Shown here piece after piece: positions 7,893 through 15,961 of a stretch of DNA of 62,172 bases. The translations under genes and the position numbers were made by a program. Under the pieces are notes generated by a model that was not told the origin of the DNA, did not search any database, and saw only the letters and a list, made by a program, of their open reading frames with translations. Source of the stretch: an uncultured Bacteroidia bacterium. GTDB taxonomy: Bacteria > Bacteroidota > Bacteroidia > Bacteroidales > F082. The stretch spans positions 1-62,172 of the forward strand of contig CACXXW010000001.1 in NCBI GenBank assembly GCA_902771635.1, written 5' to 3'. Position 1 is the stretch's first letter; every line of letters starts with the position of its first letter.

Positions 7893-8803
7893 TACAGCAA
7901 TGCGCCTGTTAATTCGACGACATTGGCAAAACCATGCCGCTCACAATACTCATTGATTCCCCAGGCGACCTTTGCCGAAACCGCAGGGTCTATGAAATTG
8001 GCCGTGCCGATTTCGATGGCGGAGGCACCAGCGAGCATGAATTCCACGGCATCGTTGGCGTTGGAGATGCCGCCCAAGCCGACTACGGGAATCTTCACCG
8101 CTTTGGCCACTTGCCACACCATGCGCAAAGCCACGGGCTTCACACAAGCACCCGACAAGCCTCCCGTAATCACTGACAATTTCGGCTGGCGCTTCTCCGC
8201 ATCGATGGCCATACCCATCAGCGTATTGATGAGCGACACCGAATCGGCACCAGCAGCCTCGGCAGCCAGCGCGATTTCATCGATGTTAGTCACATTGGGC
8301 GACAACTTGACCATCAGGTGCTTATGATATACCTTGCGCACCTCGGAGACCACTTGGGAGATGCCCGTCGTGGTCACGCCGAAAGCCATGCCGCCTTGCT
8401 TTACATTGGGACACGACACATTCAACTCGATGGCGGGAATCTTTTCCAAAGCATCCACCATCTCGGCACCTTTCACATAGTCCTCCAAAGTGGAACCCGA
8501 GAGGTTGAGCAACACATTGGTATCGTAGTCCTTAATGCGGGGATAAATCGTGTCGATGAAGTATTGCACACCTTTGTTTTGCAGACCTACGCAGTTGAGC
8601 ATTCCCGAAGGCGTTTCGGCCATACGCGGATAGGGGTTGCCCTCACGCGGATGAAGCGTCGTGCCTTTCACGATGATGCCGCCCAGCTGGGCCAAGTCAA
8701 CGAAGTCGGTGTACTCCTCGCCATAGCCGAAAGTACCCGAAGCCGTCATCACAGGATTGCGCAGCACCAGGCCGCGACCCAAGTCTATCGTCATGTTCAC
8801 CAT
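7892..8803 (-). CDS. pyrD: Dihydroorotate dehydrogenase B, catalytic subunit
   Basis: A 303-residue class 1B dihydroorotate dehydrogenase. It oxidises dihydroorotate to orotate in pyrimidine synthesis, passing electrons to FMN and then through PyrK to NAD+. Diagnostic features are the FMN/substrate start ([13 protein letters not shown]), the catalytic cysteine loop (LNVSCPNV) and the C-terminal phosphate-binding part ([13 protein letters not shown]). Length is normal. It overlaps the end of pyrK by 7 bases, which implies translational coupling. A very strong Shine-Dalgarno AAGGAGG lies 5 bases before the ATG, unusual in this phylum and inside the pyrK coding region. The stop codon touches a palindromic repeat. 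Confidence 0.96.
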   Translation of the reverse strand: MVNMTIDLGRGLVLRNPVMTASGTFGYGEEYTDFVDLAQLGGIIVKGTTLHPREGNPYPRMAETPSGMLNCVGLQNKGVQYFIDTIYPRIKDYDTNVLLNLSGSTLEDYVKGAEMVDALEKIPAIELNVSCPNVKQGGMAFGVTTTGISQVVSEVRKVYHKHLMVKLSPNVTNIDEIALAAEAAGADSVSLINTLMGMAIDAEKRQPKLSVITGGLSGACVKPVALRMVWQVAKAVKIPVVGLGGISNANDAVEFMLAGASAIEIGTANFIDPAVSAKVAWGINEYCERHGFANVVELTGALL

Positions 8804-9558
8804 TTCAACCTCCTTGTATTAAATACCGGACCTTCCTTACAAACGCACACGTGGCCGTCGACGGTGTCCTCCACACAGCAGAGGCAGGCACCCAAGCCGC
8901 AAGCCATAAGGTTCTCGAGCGAAACCTCGCACCAGACATCTTTTTCCGCAGCCAGCTTCGCCACAGCTTTCATCATGGGTTTCGGGCCACAGACATAGAT
9001 TTTGTCAAAACTCTGTTTCTGCCAAACCGAGTGCATCGTCACGAAGCCTTTCTCGCCAAGTGAACCGTCTTCGGTGGTCACAAAAGTCTCGCCAAGTTTT
9101 TGATAGTCAGCCAAACGGAGCAAGTCGGCATCAGTTTTACCTCCTAAAAGCAAAGTCGGTCGTATACCTGTCTCGTTCAGCACTTTGGCAAAATAATATA
9201 AAGGTGCAATGCCGATGCCTCCACCGACAAGCAGGCACCTCTCCCCTTTTTCGGGTATACTGAAGCCATTGCCAAGCGGCAATATGATATTGATGATATC
9301 GTCCTTCTCTGCTGCAGCCAAATGCCGCGTGCCTTCTCCGATTTGTTGTACCAAAAGAGTGATTTCATGGTTTTGGAAATCCACATCATGAATGGAAATC
9401 GGGCGACGCAGGTAGGTGGACGGTGAGCCGTCGACGCGCACCTGGACAAACTGTCCAGGCAGTATTTCGGGCAAGTCGCGTTCCGTGCGCAACCGCAACA
9501 GCACCGAGCGACCGAAGTCTTGCTTCTCGACGAGTTTAAAGTCTATTATTTGCTTCAT
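8797..9558 (-). CDS. pyrK: Dihydroorotate dehydrogenase B, electron-transfer subunit
   Basis: A 253-residue iron-sulfur flavoprotein that moves electrons from the PyrD FMN to NAD+. The N-terminal FAD domain shows [12 protein letters not shown] (R-P-x-S type flavin motif). The NAD-binding part shows [17 protein letters not shown]. The C-terminal [2Fe-2S] site is [10 protein letters not shown] followed by the C-V-C of HVCVCKEG. Length and order match PyrK. It is transcribed first in a two-gene operon with pyrD. Its leader of about 90-100 nt holds a repeat-like inverted sequence (9586-9645), and the promoter box is at 9660-9667. Confidence 0.95.
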   Translation of the reverse strand: MKQIIDFKLVEKQDFGRSVLLRLRTERDLPEILPGQFVQVRVDGSPSTYLRRPISIHDVDFQNHEITLLVQQIGEGTRHLAAAEKDDIINIILPLGNGFSIPEKGERCLLVGGGIGIAPLYYFAKVLNETGIRPTLLLGGKTDADLLRLADYQKLGETFVTTEDGSLGEKGFVTMHSVWQKQSFDKIYVCGPKPMMKAVAKLAAEKDVWCEVSLENLMACGLGACLCCVEDTVDGHVCVCKEGPVFNTRRLKW

Positions 9559-9585
9559 AATACTATCATTACCATGGTTCCTTCA

Positions 9586-9645
9586 TCATTGCGAGCGAAG
9601 CAATATAGGAACTCCAGATTGCTTCATCGTTCCTCCTCGCAATGA
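9586..9645. repeat. Interspersed inverted repeat (TCATTGCGAG...CTCGCAATGA) in the pyrK leader
   Basis: The left arm (9586-9604) begins TCATTGCGAGCGAAGCAAT. The right arm (9618-9645) is its reverse complement with an extra 9 bases. This type of TCATTGCGAG-GAAGCAAT palindrome is a known interspersed element in several bacterial genomes. It lies wholly between the promoter box and the pyrK start, so it should be transcribed as a long hairpin in the leader. Confidence 0.7.
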
Positions 9646-9659
9646 CAGTTAGCACGGGA

Positions 9660-9667
9660 CAAAGATA
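9660..9667 (-). promoter_or_regulatory. Bacteroidota -7 box (TATCTTTG) for pyrK-pyrD
   Basis: TATCTTTG on the minus strand matches TAnnTTTG exactly. It sits immediately after the terminator of the upstream DUF5606 gene and about 100 bases before the pyrK ATG. Confidence 0.6.
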
Positions 9668-9670
9668 CAA

Positions 9671-9691
9671 AAAAAGCCGCATAAGCGGCTT
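9671..9691 (-). terminator. Rho-independent terminator of the DUF5606 gene
   Basis: The stem AAGCCGC/GCGGCTT (9674-9680 with 9685-9691), with a 4-base loop, is followed on the minus strand by an uninterrupted T-run. It lies 25 bases past the stop codon. Confidence 0.85.
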
Positions 9692-9716
9692 CCAATCAAA
9701 ATATGCTATGAAAAAC

Positions 9717-10166
9717 TTAGTCTTTTTCAGCTGGGGCTTCAGCGTTTTCAGCCTCTGCCTCAGGTTGAGCTTCCTCTTCGGTGAAGTCAAGCAGGTTCTT
9801 GTCCATCAGCATCTGATACCAAGCGAAGACCTTCCTCATGTCCGAAGGATAAACAGCATCTTCATCATAATCAGGCATAACGAAGGCAAATTTCTCGCGC
9901 AACTCATCATTACTGGCCTTCTTGTAGTCGAAGTCCACCTTGTCACCCATCTTCTCATGAATCATCTTGAAGACATCCTTCAGCGGGCGATCCTCATCGG
10001 TGGAGAAAATCGAAATCTCCTCAAGGGAACTCATACGGTCGCGAGCGAAAGCAGGCGTGCACTTACCATCAAGAACAGATTCCACAATAAGCCTTCCAAT
10101 GGCTTGAGATTTAATCACATACAGTCCAGGTTTACCGGATATCGAAACAACTTTAGTTAAATCCAT
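9717..10166 (-). CDS. DUF5606 domain protein
   Basis: A 149-residue cytoplasmic protein of the Bacteroidota-specific DUF5606 family. The opening MDLTKVVSISGKPGLYVIKS and the later SLEEISIFSTDED are typical. The first about 70 residues form a beta-rich (SH3/barrel-like) domain and the next 55 a helical domain (LREKFAFVMPDYDEDAVYPS). The tail from about residue 130 is low-complexity Glu/Ala. No enzymatic motif is present and the role is unknown, though the family is widely conserved in the phylum. It is a single-gene unit with a clear promoter box at 10193-10200 and a clear terminator. Confidence 0.85.
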   Translation of the reverse strand: MDLTKVVSISGKPGLYVIKSQAIGRLIVESVLDGKCTPAFARDRMSSLEEISIFSTDEDRPLKDVFKMIHEKMGDKVDFDYKKASNDELREKFAFVMPDYDEDAVYPSDMRKVFAWYQMLMDKNLLDFTEEEAQPEAEAENAEAPAEKD

Positions 10167-10192
10167 AGTTCAATTTTTTTCAAAAACGGCTG

Positions 10193-10200
10193 CAAAAATA
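10193..10200 (-). promoter_or_regulatory. Bacteroidota -7 box (TATTTTTG) for the DUF5606 gene
   Basis: An exact TATTTTTG on the minus strand, 26 bases before the ATG at 10166. Confidence 0.7.
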
Positions 10201-10232
10201 GGGAAAAGATTGGAATTGGCAATTTTTTTCTT

Positions 10233-11048
10233 CTACTTCACCTTTTTCCAAATCCTATCCACAAGTTTTTTGGGCAACAAGGCAATCAGCGGGGGCAAGT
10301 AGATATTCATCAAACCTGGCTTCACGACCCGTTTCTTGCGCATCATGCCTTTCAATGCCTTCCGCACAAGCCATTGGGGTGTTCCAATCAGTCCAACTTT
10401 CACGCCGAGCTTCAATAGCCGAGGTTTAAGCTTGTACAATGGCGTGGCTATGGCTGCTGGACAAACCGTGGTAACGCCCACACCATACGGACGCATCTCG
10501 AAATAGAGCGACTTGCCGAAGCTCTTCAGATAAGCCTTTGTGGCAGAATAGAGGGTGATGCCTGGACAAGGCAACTGGGCCGCCATCGACGACATATTAA
10601 TAATGTGTCCGACCCCACGCTTTTTCATCTCCTCACCGAAAAGAACGCATAACCTTGTAGGTGTCAAGATATGCAAGCGCATCATTGTCAAGGCCTTGAC
10701 CTCATTCTCATTGGTCAGTTCCTCAAAGAAAAACATACCCGCGTTGTTGATGAGGATGTCGATGGTAAGGTTTTCGGTATGACAAAAAGATAACAATTCT
10801 TCTGCCGCTGTCTCGGTCGCCAGATTTTGGTAATGCGATATGACTTGGATAGTTCTTCCTCGCTGCAATTCCTCGACAGCATTTTGCAGTTCCATCTCTT
10901 GATTGCTAACCAACAACAGGTTGCATCCGATTTCGGCCAGTTGGCGCGCATACTCCAAGCCCATACCAGAGCTACCGCCCGTAACCAAAGCCCAAGGTCG
11001 CCGACCACGAGTTTCCTCAAACCGATTGAACCATTTTTTGCTGTTCAT
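10233..11048 (-). CDS. Short-chain dehydrogenase, candidate hydroxysteroid dehydrogenase
   Basis: A 271-residue classical SDR. The cofactor motif TGGSSGMG is at residues 23-30, NNAG at 101-104, and the catalytic Ser153/Ser154, Tyr167 and Lys171 (YSATK). The C-terminal extension with hydrophobic segments (about 205-271, LKPRLLKLGVKVGLIG and YLPPLIALLPKKLVD) resembles membrane-associated SDRs of the 17-beta/11-beta-hydroxysteroid dehydrogenase type. The gene overlaps the upstream flavin reductase gene by 4 bases (ATGA) and is the third gene of an operon with a 5-alpha-reductase-like protein. In that setting I infer that it reduces or oxidises a 3-keto group of a steroid or bile acid. The exact position and stereochemistry cannot be read from sequence. 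A general ketoacyl or fatty-ketone reductase remains possible. Confidence 0.8.
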   Translation of the reverse strand: MNSKKWFNRFEETRGRRPWALVTGGSSGMGLEYARQLAEIGCNLLLVSNQEMELQNAVEELQRGRTIQVISHYQNLATETAAEELLSFCHTENLTIDILINNAGMFFFEELTNENEVKALTMMRLHILTPTRLCVLFGEEMKKRGVGHIINMSSMAAQLPCPGITLYSATKAYLKSFGKSLYFEMRPYGVGVTTVCPAAIATPLYKLKPRLLKLGVKVGLIGTPQWLVRKALKGMMRKKRVVKPGLMNIYLPPLIALLPKKLVDRIWKKVK

Positions 11049-12274
11049 AGTGTTCTTTCCGCTTCATCAACCTCTTTCTGCAACTTCGAGGGCAGATTTT
11101 CCACACAATGATGACATTTCATCTCCAAAGTGTACATGCGCCCGATGCAATAGTTGGAATGCTTGCACTCGCTGCGCGTCACCTCACCGCGTTGGAGCTT
11201 GTTGATGAAATCGGTGTCGTTGACCAAGGCACGTGCCATTTGCAAGGCAACGAAACCAGAGTCAAGCACTTCCTCCATCTTTTCTTTCGAAACCATGCCG
11301 CCCACATAGATGAGGGGCATTTTCAGATTGGCGCGAAAGACCTTGGCATCCTCCAAAAAATAGCCCTCGCTAAAAGGCACCGTGGGAATCATCAGACGAC
11401 CTGCAAAAGCCAGTCCAGCCTTGAGCCACCAGAACTTCTTCATGTCCATATAATAGCGCAAGGTCTTGAGCGGCATCGCGCCACGCATCACCTCCATCGG
11501 GGCCTTGCTGACAAAGCCTGCTGTGAGCACAAGTGCATGAACGCCAAGGCGTTCCAACTCCTGCGCCACTTTGATGCACTCCTCCTGCTGCATACCACGC
11601 CTAAAGCCGTCATGCATGTTCACCTTGACCACTACGGCCATGTCATCGCCAGCGGCACGCATCACCTCTTCGATAACGAGGCGCATGAAACGCATGCGGT
11701 TTTCCAACAAACCACCAAATTCATCGCGACGGCGATTAGTATAAGGTGATAAGAACTGACTGATAAGGTAACCATGACCCGCATGGATCTCCACACAGTC
11801 GAAACCCGCCTTGCGTGCCAAATTGACGGCTTTGCCAAAATCACGCACCAAGTCGCAAATCTCTTCTTTTTTCAATTTCCTATGGAAGGTCGGGGAATAG
11901 AGGTTAAAACCTCCTGACGCACCCACAGGCTTGCAGCCGCAAGTGGCTCGGTGCGTCATATTACCGCAATGACCCAACTGGATGGAAGCCTTGGCACCAT
12001 AGGAATGGACAGCATCAGTGAGGCGCTTCAATTCGGGGACAATCTCTTCACGCATCCACAGCTGGCCATCGAATGAAAGCCCCGACTGGTTGACGGCTGC
12101 GTAGGCCACCGTCGTCATGCCGACACCGCCACGGGCTACAGCTGTATGATAGTTGAACAAATCATCGGAGGGACGGTTGCCGTAGGCCATGTTCTCGAAG
12201 GCAGCAGATCGTATCACCCTGTTACGCAACGTGACAGGTCCTATCTGGCATGGTGTGAAAATCTTGGATTCCAT
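11045..12274 (-). CDS. Old Yellow Enzyme family NADH:flavin oxidoreductase, candidate steroid 5-beta-reductase
   Basis: A 409-residue TIM-barrel flavoprotein. FMN-binding and active-site parts are visible: KIFTPCQIGPVTLRNRVIRS at the start, QLGHCG near residue 98, HAGHGYLISQFLSPYTNRR, and the phosphate-binding region YVGGMVS. The C-terminal segment contains CKHSNYC and KCHHC, a cysteine set (C-x5-C-x10-C-x2-C) in the place where BaiCD-type enzymes carry a [4Fe-4S] cluster, but with different spacing. Members of this branch reduce activated C=C bonds, and homologues in gut bacteria reduce the delta4 bond of 3-oxo bile acids and steroids. A TTG start at 12280 is possible; the ATG at 12274 is preferred. 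It lies 12 bases after the 5-alpha-reductase-like gene and overlaps the SDR gene, so the three are one operon. Confidence 0.85.
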   Translation of the reverse strand: MESKIFTPCQIGPVTLRNRVIRSAAFENMAYGNRPSDDLFNYHTAVARGGVGMTTVAYAAVNQSGLSFDGQLWMREEIVPELKRLTDAVHSYGAKASIQLGHCGNMTHRATCGCKPVGASGGFNLYSPTFHRKLKKEEICDLVRDFGKAVNLARKAGFDCVEIHAGHGYLISQFLSPYTNRRRDEFGGLLENRMRFMRLVIEEVMRAAGDDMAVVVKVNMHDGFRRGMQQEECIKVAQELERLGVHALVLTAGFVSKAPMEVMRGAMPLKTLRYYMDMKKFWWLKAGLAFAGRLMIPTVPFSEGYFLEDAKVFRANLKMPLIYVGGMVSKEKMEEVLDSGFVALQMARALVNDTDFINKLQRGEVTRSECKHSNYCIGRMYTLEMKCHHCVENLPSKLQKEVDEAERTL

Positions 12275-12286
12275 AAACAAGTTGTT

Positions 12287-13054
12287 TTACCAAATGAAGG
12301 GAATAAAACGCTTCGTTTTTTTCGTATCAAGTTCGTTAACAAACTCTACCTTGTAGGCATCATAAATCCTATGGGCTCGGGGGGCCAGATTGGCAAAAGT
12401 CCACCAAGCAAACACTGCCCCTGCCCATGACCAAGTCAGAATAGCGAAACCCACCCATTCCACGAACTCACCGAAATAATTGGCTGAAGTCACATAGCGG
12501 AACAGGCCTCCCTTGGGCAGATAGTGATTCGTATCGCCGTCCTTGCGCAGGTTTCGTACAATGTCGTCGGACTGGATATTGATATACATGCCGATGAGAA
12601 AGACCAAAAAACCTGCGATAAACCTTGGGTCAGTCAACCAGTCGCGACCATAATAATCATCTGGTGAAACATAGAAAATCCATCCTCCTTGCATCAAAGC
12701 ATTCAAGACGTTGAAAACCACACCCATCAAAATGATAGACAGGGGCATCACGCTCTTTCCGCGCAGACGGAATGGAAACACAAACGAACGTTGGAAATAA
12801 TGCAGCTCGAAAAGGAAAAGAAACGCCAGTCTCACCAAGTCGCCACGACGGTCGGATAAAAGCCACAGTAACAGCATGGCGATAAACACAGGCGACTCCA
12901 TCAACACCCAGCCGAGCTTGTTGTTGACCGATGGTCCCCATTTCGGGTTGTAAAACTTACCATAACCCGCATCAACGAAGAAGAGGCTCACATACACCAC
13001 TAGGGCGATACTCGCCATAATAATCAGGAATAGGTTAAAGGTATGAATCGTCAT
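12287..13054 (-). CDS. Steroid 5-alpha-reductase family membrane protein
   Basis: A 255-residue integral membrane protein with about six or seven hydrophobic segments. The C-terminal third is strikingly like eukaryotic SRD5A enzymes: QSDDIVRNLRK, then GGLFRYVTSANYFGEFVEW with the Asn-Tyr-Phe-Gly-Glu NADPH-binding block, and a final RFIPFIW. It therefore belongs to the 3-oxo-5-alpha-steroid 4-dehydrogenase domain family and should use NADPH to reduce the delta4 bond of 3-oxo steroids or a similar enone. The ATG at 13054 is chosen because the TATTTTTG box at 13075-13082 lies between it and the more distal ATG at 13093. It is the first gene of an operon with the flavin reductase and the SDR. A lipid enone reductase is the main alternative. 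Confidence 0.88.
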   Translation of the reverse strand: MTIHTFNLFLIIMASIALVVYVSLFFVDAGYGKFYNPKWGPSVNNKLGWVLMESPVFIAMLLLWLLSDRRGDLVRLAFLFLFELHYFQRSFVFPFRLRGKSVMPLSIILMGVVFNVLNALMQGGWIFYVSPDDYYGRDWLTDPRFIAGFLVFLIGMYINIQSDDIVRNLRKDGDTNHYLPKGGLFRYVTSANYFGEFVEWVGFAILTWSWAGAVFAWWTFANLAPRAHRIYDAYKVEFVNELDTKKTKRFIPFIW

Positions 13055-13074
13055 TTTATTTAAGAAAGAAATTT

Positions 13075-13082
13075 CAAAAATA
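13075..13082 (-). promoter_or_regulatory. Bacteroidota -7 box (TATTTTTG) for the steroid-reductase-type operon
   Basis: An exact match on the minus strand, 20 bases before the ATG at 13054. It decides the start of the first gene. Confidence 0.7.
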
Positions 13083-13136
13083 GGGAAAACCATCGTAAGT
13101 GGATGATATTTTCACCAAACAATCAAAAAAAAGCAC

Positions 13137-13144
13137 TATTTTTG
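13137..13144 (+). promoter_or_regulatory. Bacteroidota -7 box (TATTTTTG) for the metallopeptidase gene
   Basis: An exact TATTTTTG, 27 bases before the ATG at 13172, and downstream of the in-frame start at 13103. The promoters here are divergent. Confidence 0.7.
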
Positions 13145-13171
13145 CACTTTAAACATCAAAACCTCATCATT

Positions 13172-13846
13172 ATGAATGCATATTGGTATCTTGTCATTGG
13201 CATTAGCATTGTCGGATTGTTGGTCCAATGGAAGCTTAAAAGTGTGTTTGCGAAATACTCAAAGGTGATGTCGCCTGGAGGGCTTACCGGTGCTCAAATC
13301 GCACAAAAGATGCTGAATGACAACGGCATATACGATGTCTCCGTGACCTGTGTCAAAGGGCAGCTCACCGACCATTATAACCCTAGCAAGAAGACCGTCA
13401 ACCTCAGTGAGGTTGTGTTCAAGATGAGCAGTGTGTCAGCCGCTGCAGTAGCCGCCCACGAATGCGGCCATGCCGTGCAGCACAAAGTGGGTTATGCCCC
13501 TTTGCGCCTCCGTTCGGCTTTGGTGCCAGTCGTCAACATCTCATCCCAATTGTCGATGGTTGTCATCATCATCGGTTTGTTGATCATCAACATTTTCCCG
13601 GCCCTGTTTTGGGTCGGCATCGCCATGTTTGCTTTGGTGTTCCTTTTTAGTGTAATCACCCTGCCGGTCGAGTTCAACGCATCGCGACGCGCCTTGGCTT
13701 GGCTACAATCATCCAACTCGCTCGGCGAAACCGAGTTGGCGCAAGCCAAGGAAGCCCTCAGATGGGCCGCAAGCACCTATGTGGTGGCAGCCCTGTCATC
13801 CTTGGCCTCACTGCTATATTACATTGGTTTGGAAAGCAGGAAATAA
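13172..13846 (+). CDS. Membrane zinc metallopeptidase, YugP type
   Basis: A 224-residue membrane protease-like protein. Hydrophobic segment 1 is at about residues 4-20. The zinc-binding motif HECGH is at 96-100 (His96, Glu97, His100), and two strong membrane spans at about 118-160 (LSMVVIIIGLLIINIF and beyond) precede a cytoplasmic tail and a last hydrophobic segment. The SPGGLTGAQIAQKML and KTVNLSE phrases are typical of the family once called DUF zinc_peptidase or YugP. Substrates are unknown. The start at 13172 is preferred over 13103, which precedes the promoter box. It ends base-to-base with the convergent lipoprotein gene (stops at 13846 and 13847). Confidence 0.88.
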   Translation: MNAYWYLVIGISIVGLLVQWKLKSVFAKYSKVMSPGGLTGAQIAQKMLNDNGIYDVSVTCVKGQLTDHYNPSKKTVNLSEVVFKMSSVSAAAVAAHECGHAVQHKVGYAPLRLRSALVPVVNISSQLSMVVIIIGLLIINIFPALFWVGIAMFALVFLFSVITLPVEFNASRRALAWLQSSNSLGETELAQAKEALRWAASTYVVAALSSLASLLYYIGLESRK

Positions 13847-14203
13847 TCACTCGAAAATAGCACCGTACTCTTTTTTCACACGAAGAGCCAGCTCCTCTCC
13901 GCCATTGGCATCAACCGCACGAATGAATTCCATTCGGGCATTGTCGTATTGCATCTGCAGTTGTTCCGAAAAGAAAGGCTTGTATGCATAATAGTTTTTC
14001 CCCATTTGGACAAACTGATTGATAGCGGCATCCCAATCTTCTGCATTGTAATGCTTGGCTTTTTTTGAGACTTGACTCACGAACTTCTCGGCATTGGTAA
14101 CAATTTCTTTTGGATTTTCAGCCATTTCGTAAGTAGCTGGGCCGCTTTGGCAACCAGCAAAGGCAAACATGATAATCAATAAAAGAGGTAATACTTTTTT
14201 CAT
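13847..14203 (-). CDS. Small hypothetical lipoprotein
   Basis: A 118-residue protein with a type II signal peptide and lipobox Cys18 (AFAGC). The mature part is helical and rich in Glu, Lys and aromatic residues (FVSQVSKKAKHYNAEDWDAA), resembling small DUF6565-like Bacteroidota lipoproteins; this is a loose match. A longer frame runs to 14407, but the ATG at 14203 starts the signal peptide and has a TATTTTTG box 18 bases upstream. Its stop adjoins the stop of the convergent peptidase gene. Function unknown. Confidence 0.75.
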   Translation of the reverse strand: MKKVLPLLLIIMFAFAGCQSGPATYEMAENPKEIVTNAEKFVSQVSKKAKHYNAEDWDAAINQFVQMGKNYYAYKPFFSEQLQMQYDNARMEFIRAVDANGGEELALRVKKEYGAIFE

Positions 14204-14221
14204 CTTTCTAAAATTTTGGCG

Positions 14222-14229
14222 CAAAAATA
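14222..14229 (-). promoter_or_regulatory. Bacteroidota -7 box (TATTTTTG) for the small lipoprotein gene
   Basis: An exact match on the minus strand, 18 bases before the ATG at 14203; it excludes the longer start. Confidence 0.65.
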
Positions 14230-14263
14230 ATACATTTTGTAATTGCGAACGAAAAAAAATCCG

Positions 14264-14271
14264 TATTTTAG
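14264..14271 (+). promoter_or_regulatory. Probable promoter (TATTTTAG) of pepD
   Basis: One mismatch to TAnnTTTG, with a TTG at 14243-14245 at the right -33 spacing (18 bases between). The leader would be about 120 nt. Confidence 0.45.
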
Positions 14272-14393
14272 CCGTCCATTTTGCTGTGGAGCTGTTGGCA
14301 GTTGAACTGTTTGCTTGATAAGCAGGCGACTGCAAACCTTCACACAACCAATGAAACAACATTAAACAAATCAACAATAAACAATCAACATCA

Positions 14394-15863
14394 ATGAGCA
14401 CTATCAAAGATTTGGAACCGAATGGCGTGTGGAGAAACTTCTACAGTCTCACCCAAATTCCGCGCCCTTCGAAGAAAGAAGCAAAAGTAATCGCTTTCAT
14501 GAAACAATGGGGCGAAGAACATGGTCTGGAAACCATTATTGAAGACTGCGGCAATGTCATCATGCGCAAGCCTGCCACGCCTGGCATGGAGAACCGCAAG
14601 GGTGTCATCCTGCAAGCCCACTTGGACATGGTTCCGCAAAAGAATGCCGACAAAGTACATGATTTCGAAAACGATCCGATTGAAACCCATATCGAAGACG
14701 GTTGGGTGAAGGCCAATGGCACCACCCTCGGCGCCGACGATGGTTTGGGCGCTGCCGCTGCTATGGCAGTCCTCGAAGCCGCCGATCTGCAACACGGTCC
14801 CATCGAAGCCCTCTTCACCATCGATGAAGAGACCGGCATGACGGGCGCCAACAAGCTGCAACCTGGATTGTTGCAAGGCGATATCCTGATGAACATGGAC
14901 TCGGAGACCGAAGGCGAACTCTATGTGGGTTGCGCCGGTGGTGTCGACAACATCGGTACTTGGACGCCTACCTTTGAAGCCGTTCCTGCTGGCATGAAAG
15001 CCTTCCGTCTCTTCGTGAAAGGCCTGAAAGGCGGTCACTCGGGCATGGACATCAACCTGGGTCGCGCCAATGCCAACAAGGTGCTGAACACCATGCTGCT
15101 GATGGCAGCCGAGAAATATGGTCTGCGTCTTGCCTGCATCGATGGTGGTAGCTTGCGCAATGCCATCCCAAGAGAAGCTGAAGCCATCGTGGTTGTCCCT
15201 GCCGACAAGGAAGAAGAATTCAAATTGTATGCCGCTGAATATGAAGGTATCTGCAAGGAAGAATTCGCTGAAGTCGAGCCCGAGCTGGCCATCCTCTGCG
15301 AAGCTGCTGACATGCCCAAGCAAGTCATTGACGTGAAGACGCAAGACAACATGTTCTGCGCCATCGCGCGCTATCCCAACGGCGTCATCGCCATGTCGGA
15401 AGACTTTGAAGGCACCACCGAGACTTCGAGCAACCTGGCTACATGGAAGATGGAAAACGGCAAAATCGAGTGCGTCTCACTGACCCGTAGCCTTGTCGAT
15501 GCCGCCAAAGACAAGCTGGCTGAGCAAATCCGCAAGAACCTCACCGACAACGGTGCCGAGGCCTACTCCACTGGCGACTATCCCGGCTGGAAGCCTAACA
15601 TCAACTCGACCATCCTCAACCTGATGAAGAAGGTCTATTTAGAGAAGTTCGGCAAAGAGCCTAAGGTGATGGTCATCCACGCTGGTTTGGAATGTGGCAT
15701 CCTCGGATCGAAGTATCCACACTGGGATATGGTCTCATTCGGCCCCACTTTGGTGCACCCACACTCACCTGACGAAGCCCTGCTCATCGAGAGTGTGCAA
15801 CCCTTCTGGGACTTCCTCGTTGAAACACTGAGAAATATCCCCGAAAAAGAAGTCGTTGCATAA
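14394..15863 (+). CDS. pepD: Aminoacyl-histidine dipeptidase (peptidase D)
   Basis: A 489-residue cytosolic M20-family (M20C) dipeptidase that cleaves Xaa-His and other dipeptides. Metal-binding motifs are clear: LQAHLDMVPQ (first zinc His and bridging Asp context), ADDGLGAAAA (bridging Asp), DEETGMTGA (catalytic Glu pair) and MDSETEGELYVGC, with a final His near HPHSPDEALL. The lid-domain region GGHSGMDINLGRANA is typical. Length matches the family (about 480-490). It is a monocistronic gene, probably feeding amino acids from peptide breakdown, which fits the protease-rich content of the window. Confidence 0.96.
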   Translation: MSTIKDLEPNGVWRNFYSLTQIPRPSKKEAKVIAFMKQWGEEHGLETIIEDCGNVIMRKPATPGMENRKGVILQAHLDMVPQKNADKVHDFENDPIETHIEDGWVKANGTTLGADDGLGAAAAMAVLEAADLQHGPIEALFTIDEETGMTGANKLQPGLLQGDILMNMDSETEGELYVGCAGGVDNIGTWTPTFEAVPAGMKAFRLFVKGLKGGHSGMDINLGRANANKVLNTMLLMAAEKYGLRLACIDGGSLRNAIPREAEAIVVVPADKEEEFKLYAAEYEGICKEEFAEVEPELAILCEAADMPKQVIDVKTQDNMFCAIARYPNGVIAMSEDFEGTTETSSNLATWKMENGKIECVSLTRSLVDAAKDKLAEQIRKNLTDNGAEAYSTGDYPGWKPNINSTILNLMKKVYLEKFGKEPKVMVIHAGLECGILGSKYPHWDMVSFGPTLVHPHSPDEALLIESVQPFWDFLVETLRNIPEKEVVA

Positions 15864-15961
15864 GCGATTCATTATCATGGATTTGAGAAAGGCAAAATCG
15901 GTTTCGTTTTTGCCTTTTTCTTTTTTTTCAAAAAAAATGTTGGAGCAAAGGAAATTCTTTG

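Noticed and set aside
14391-15344. Open frame of 317 residues on the minus strand inside pepD
   Set aside because: A complete M20 peptidase with all motifs is encoded on the other strand; the antisense product is His/Gly/Phe-rich and unrecognised.
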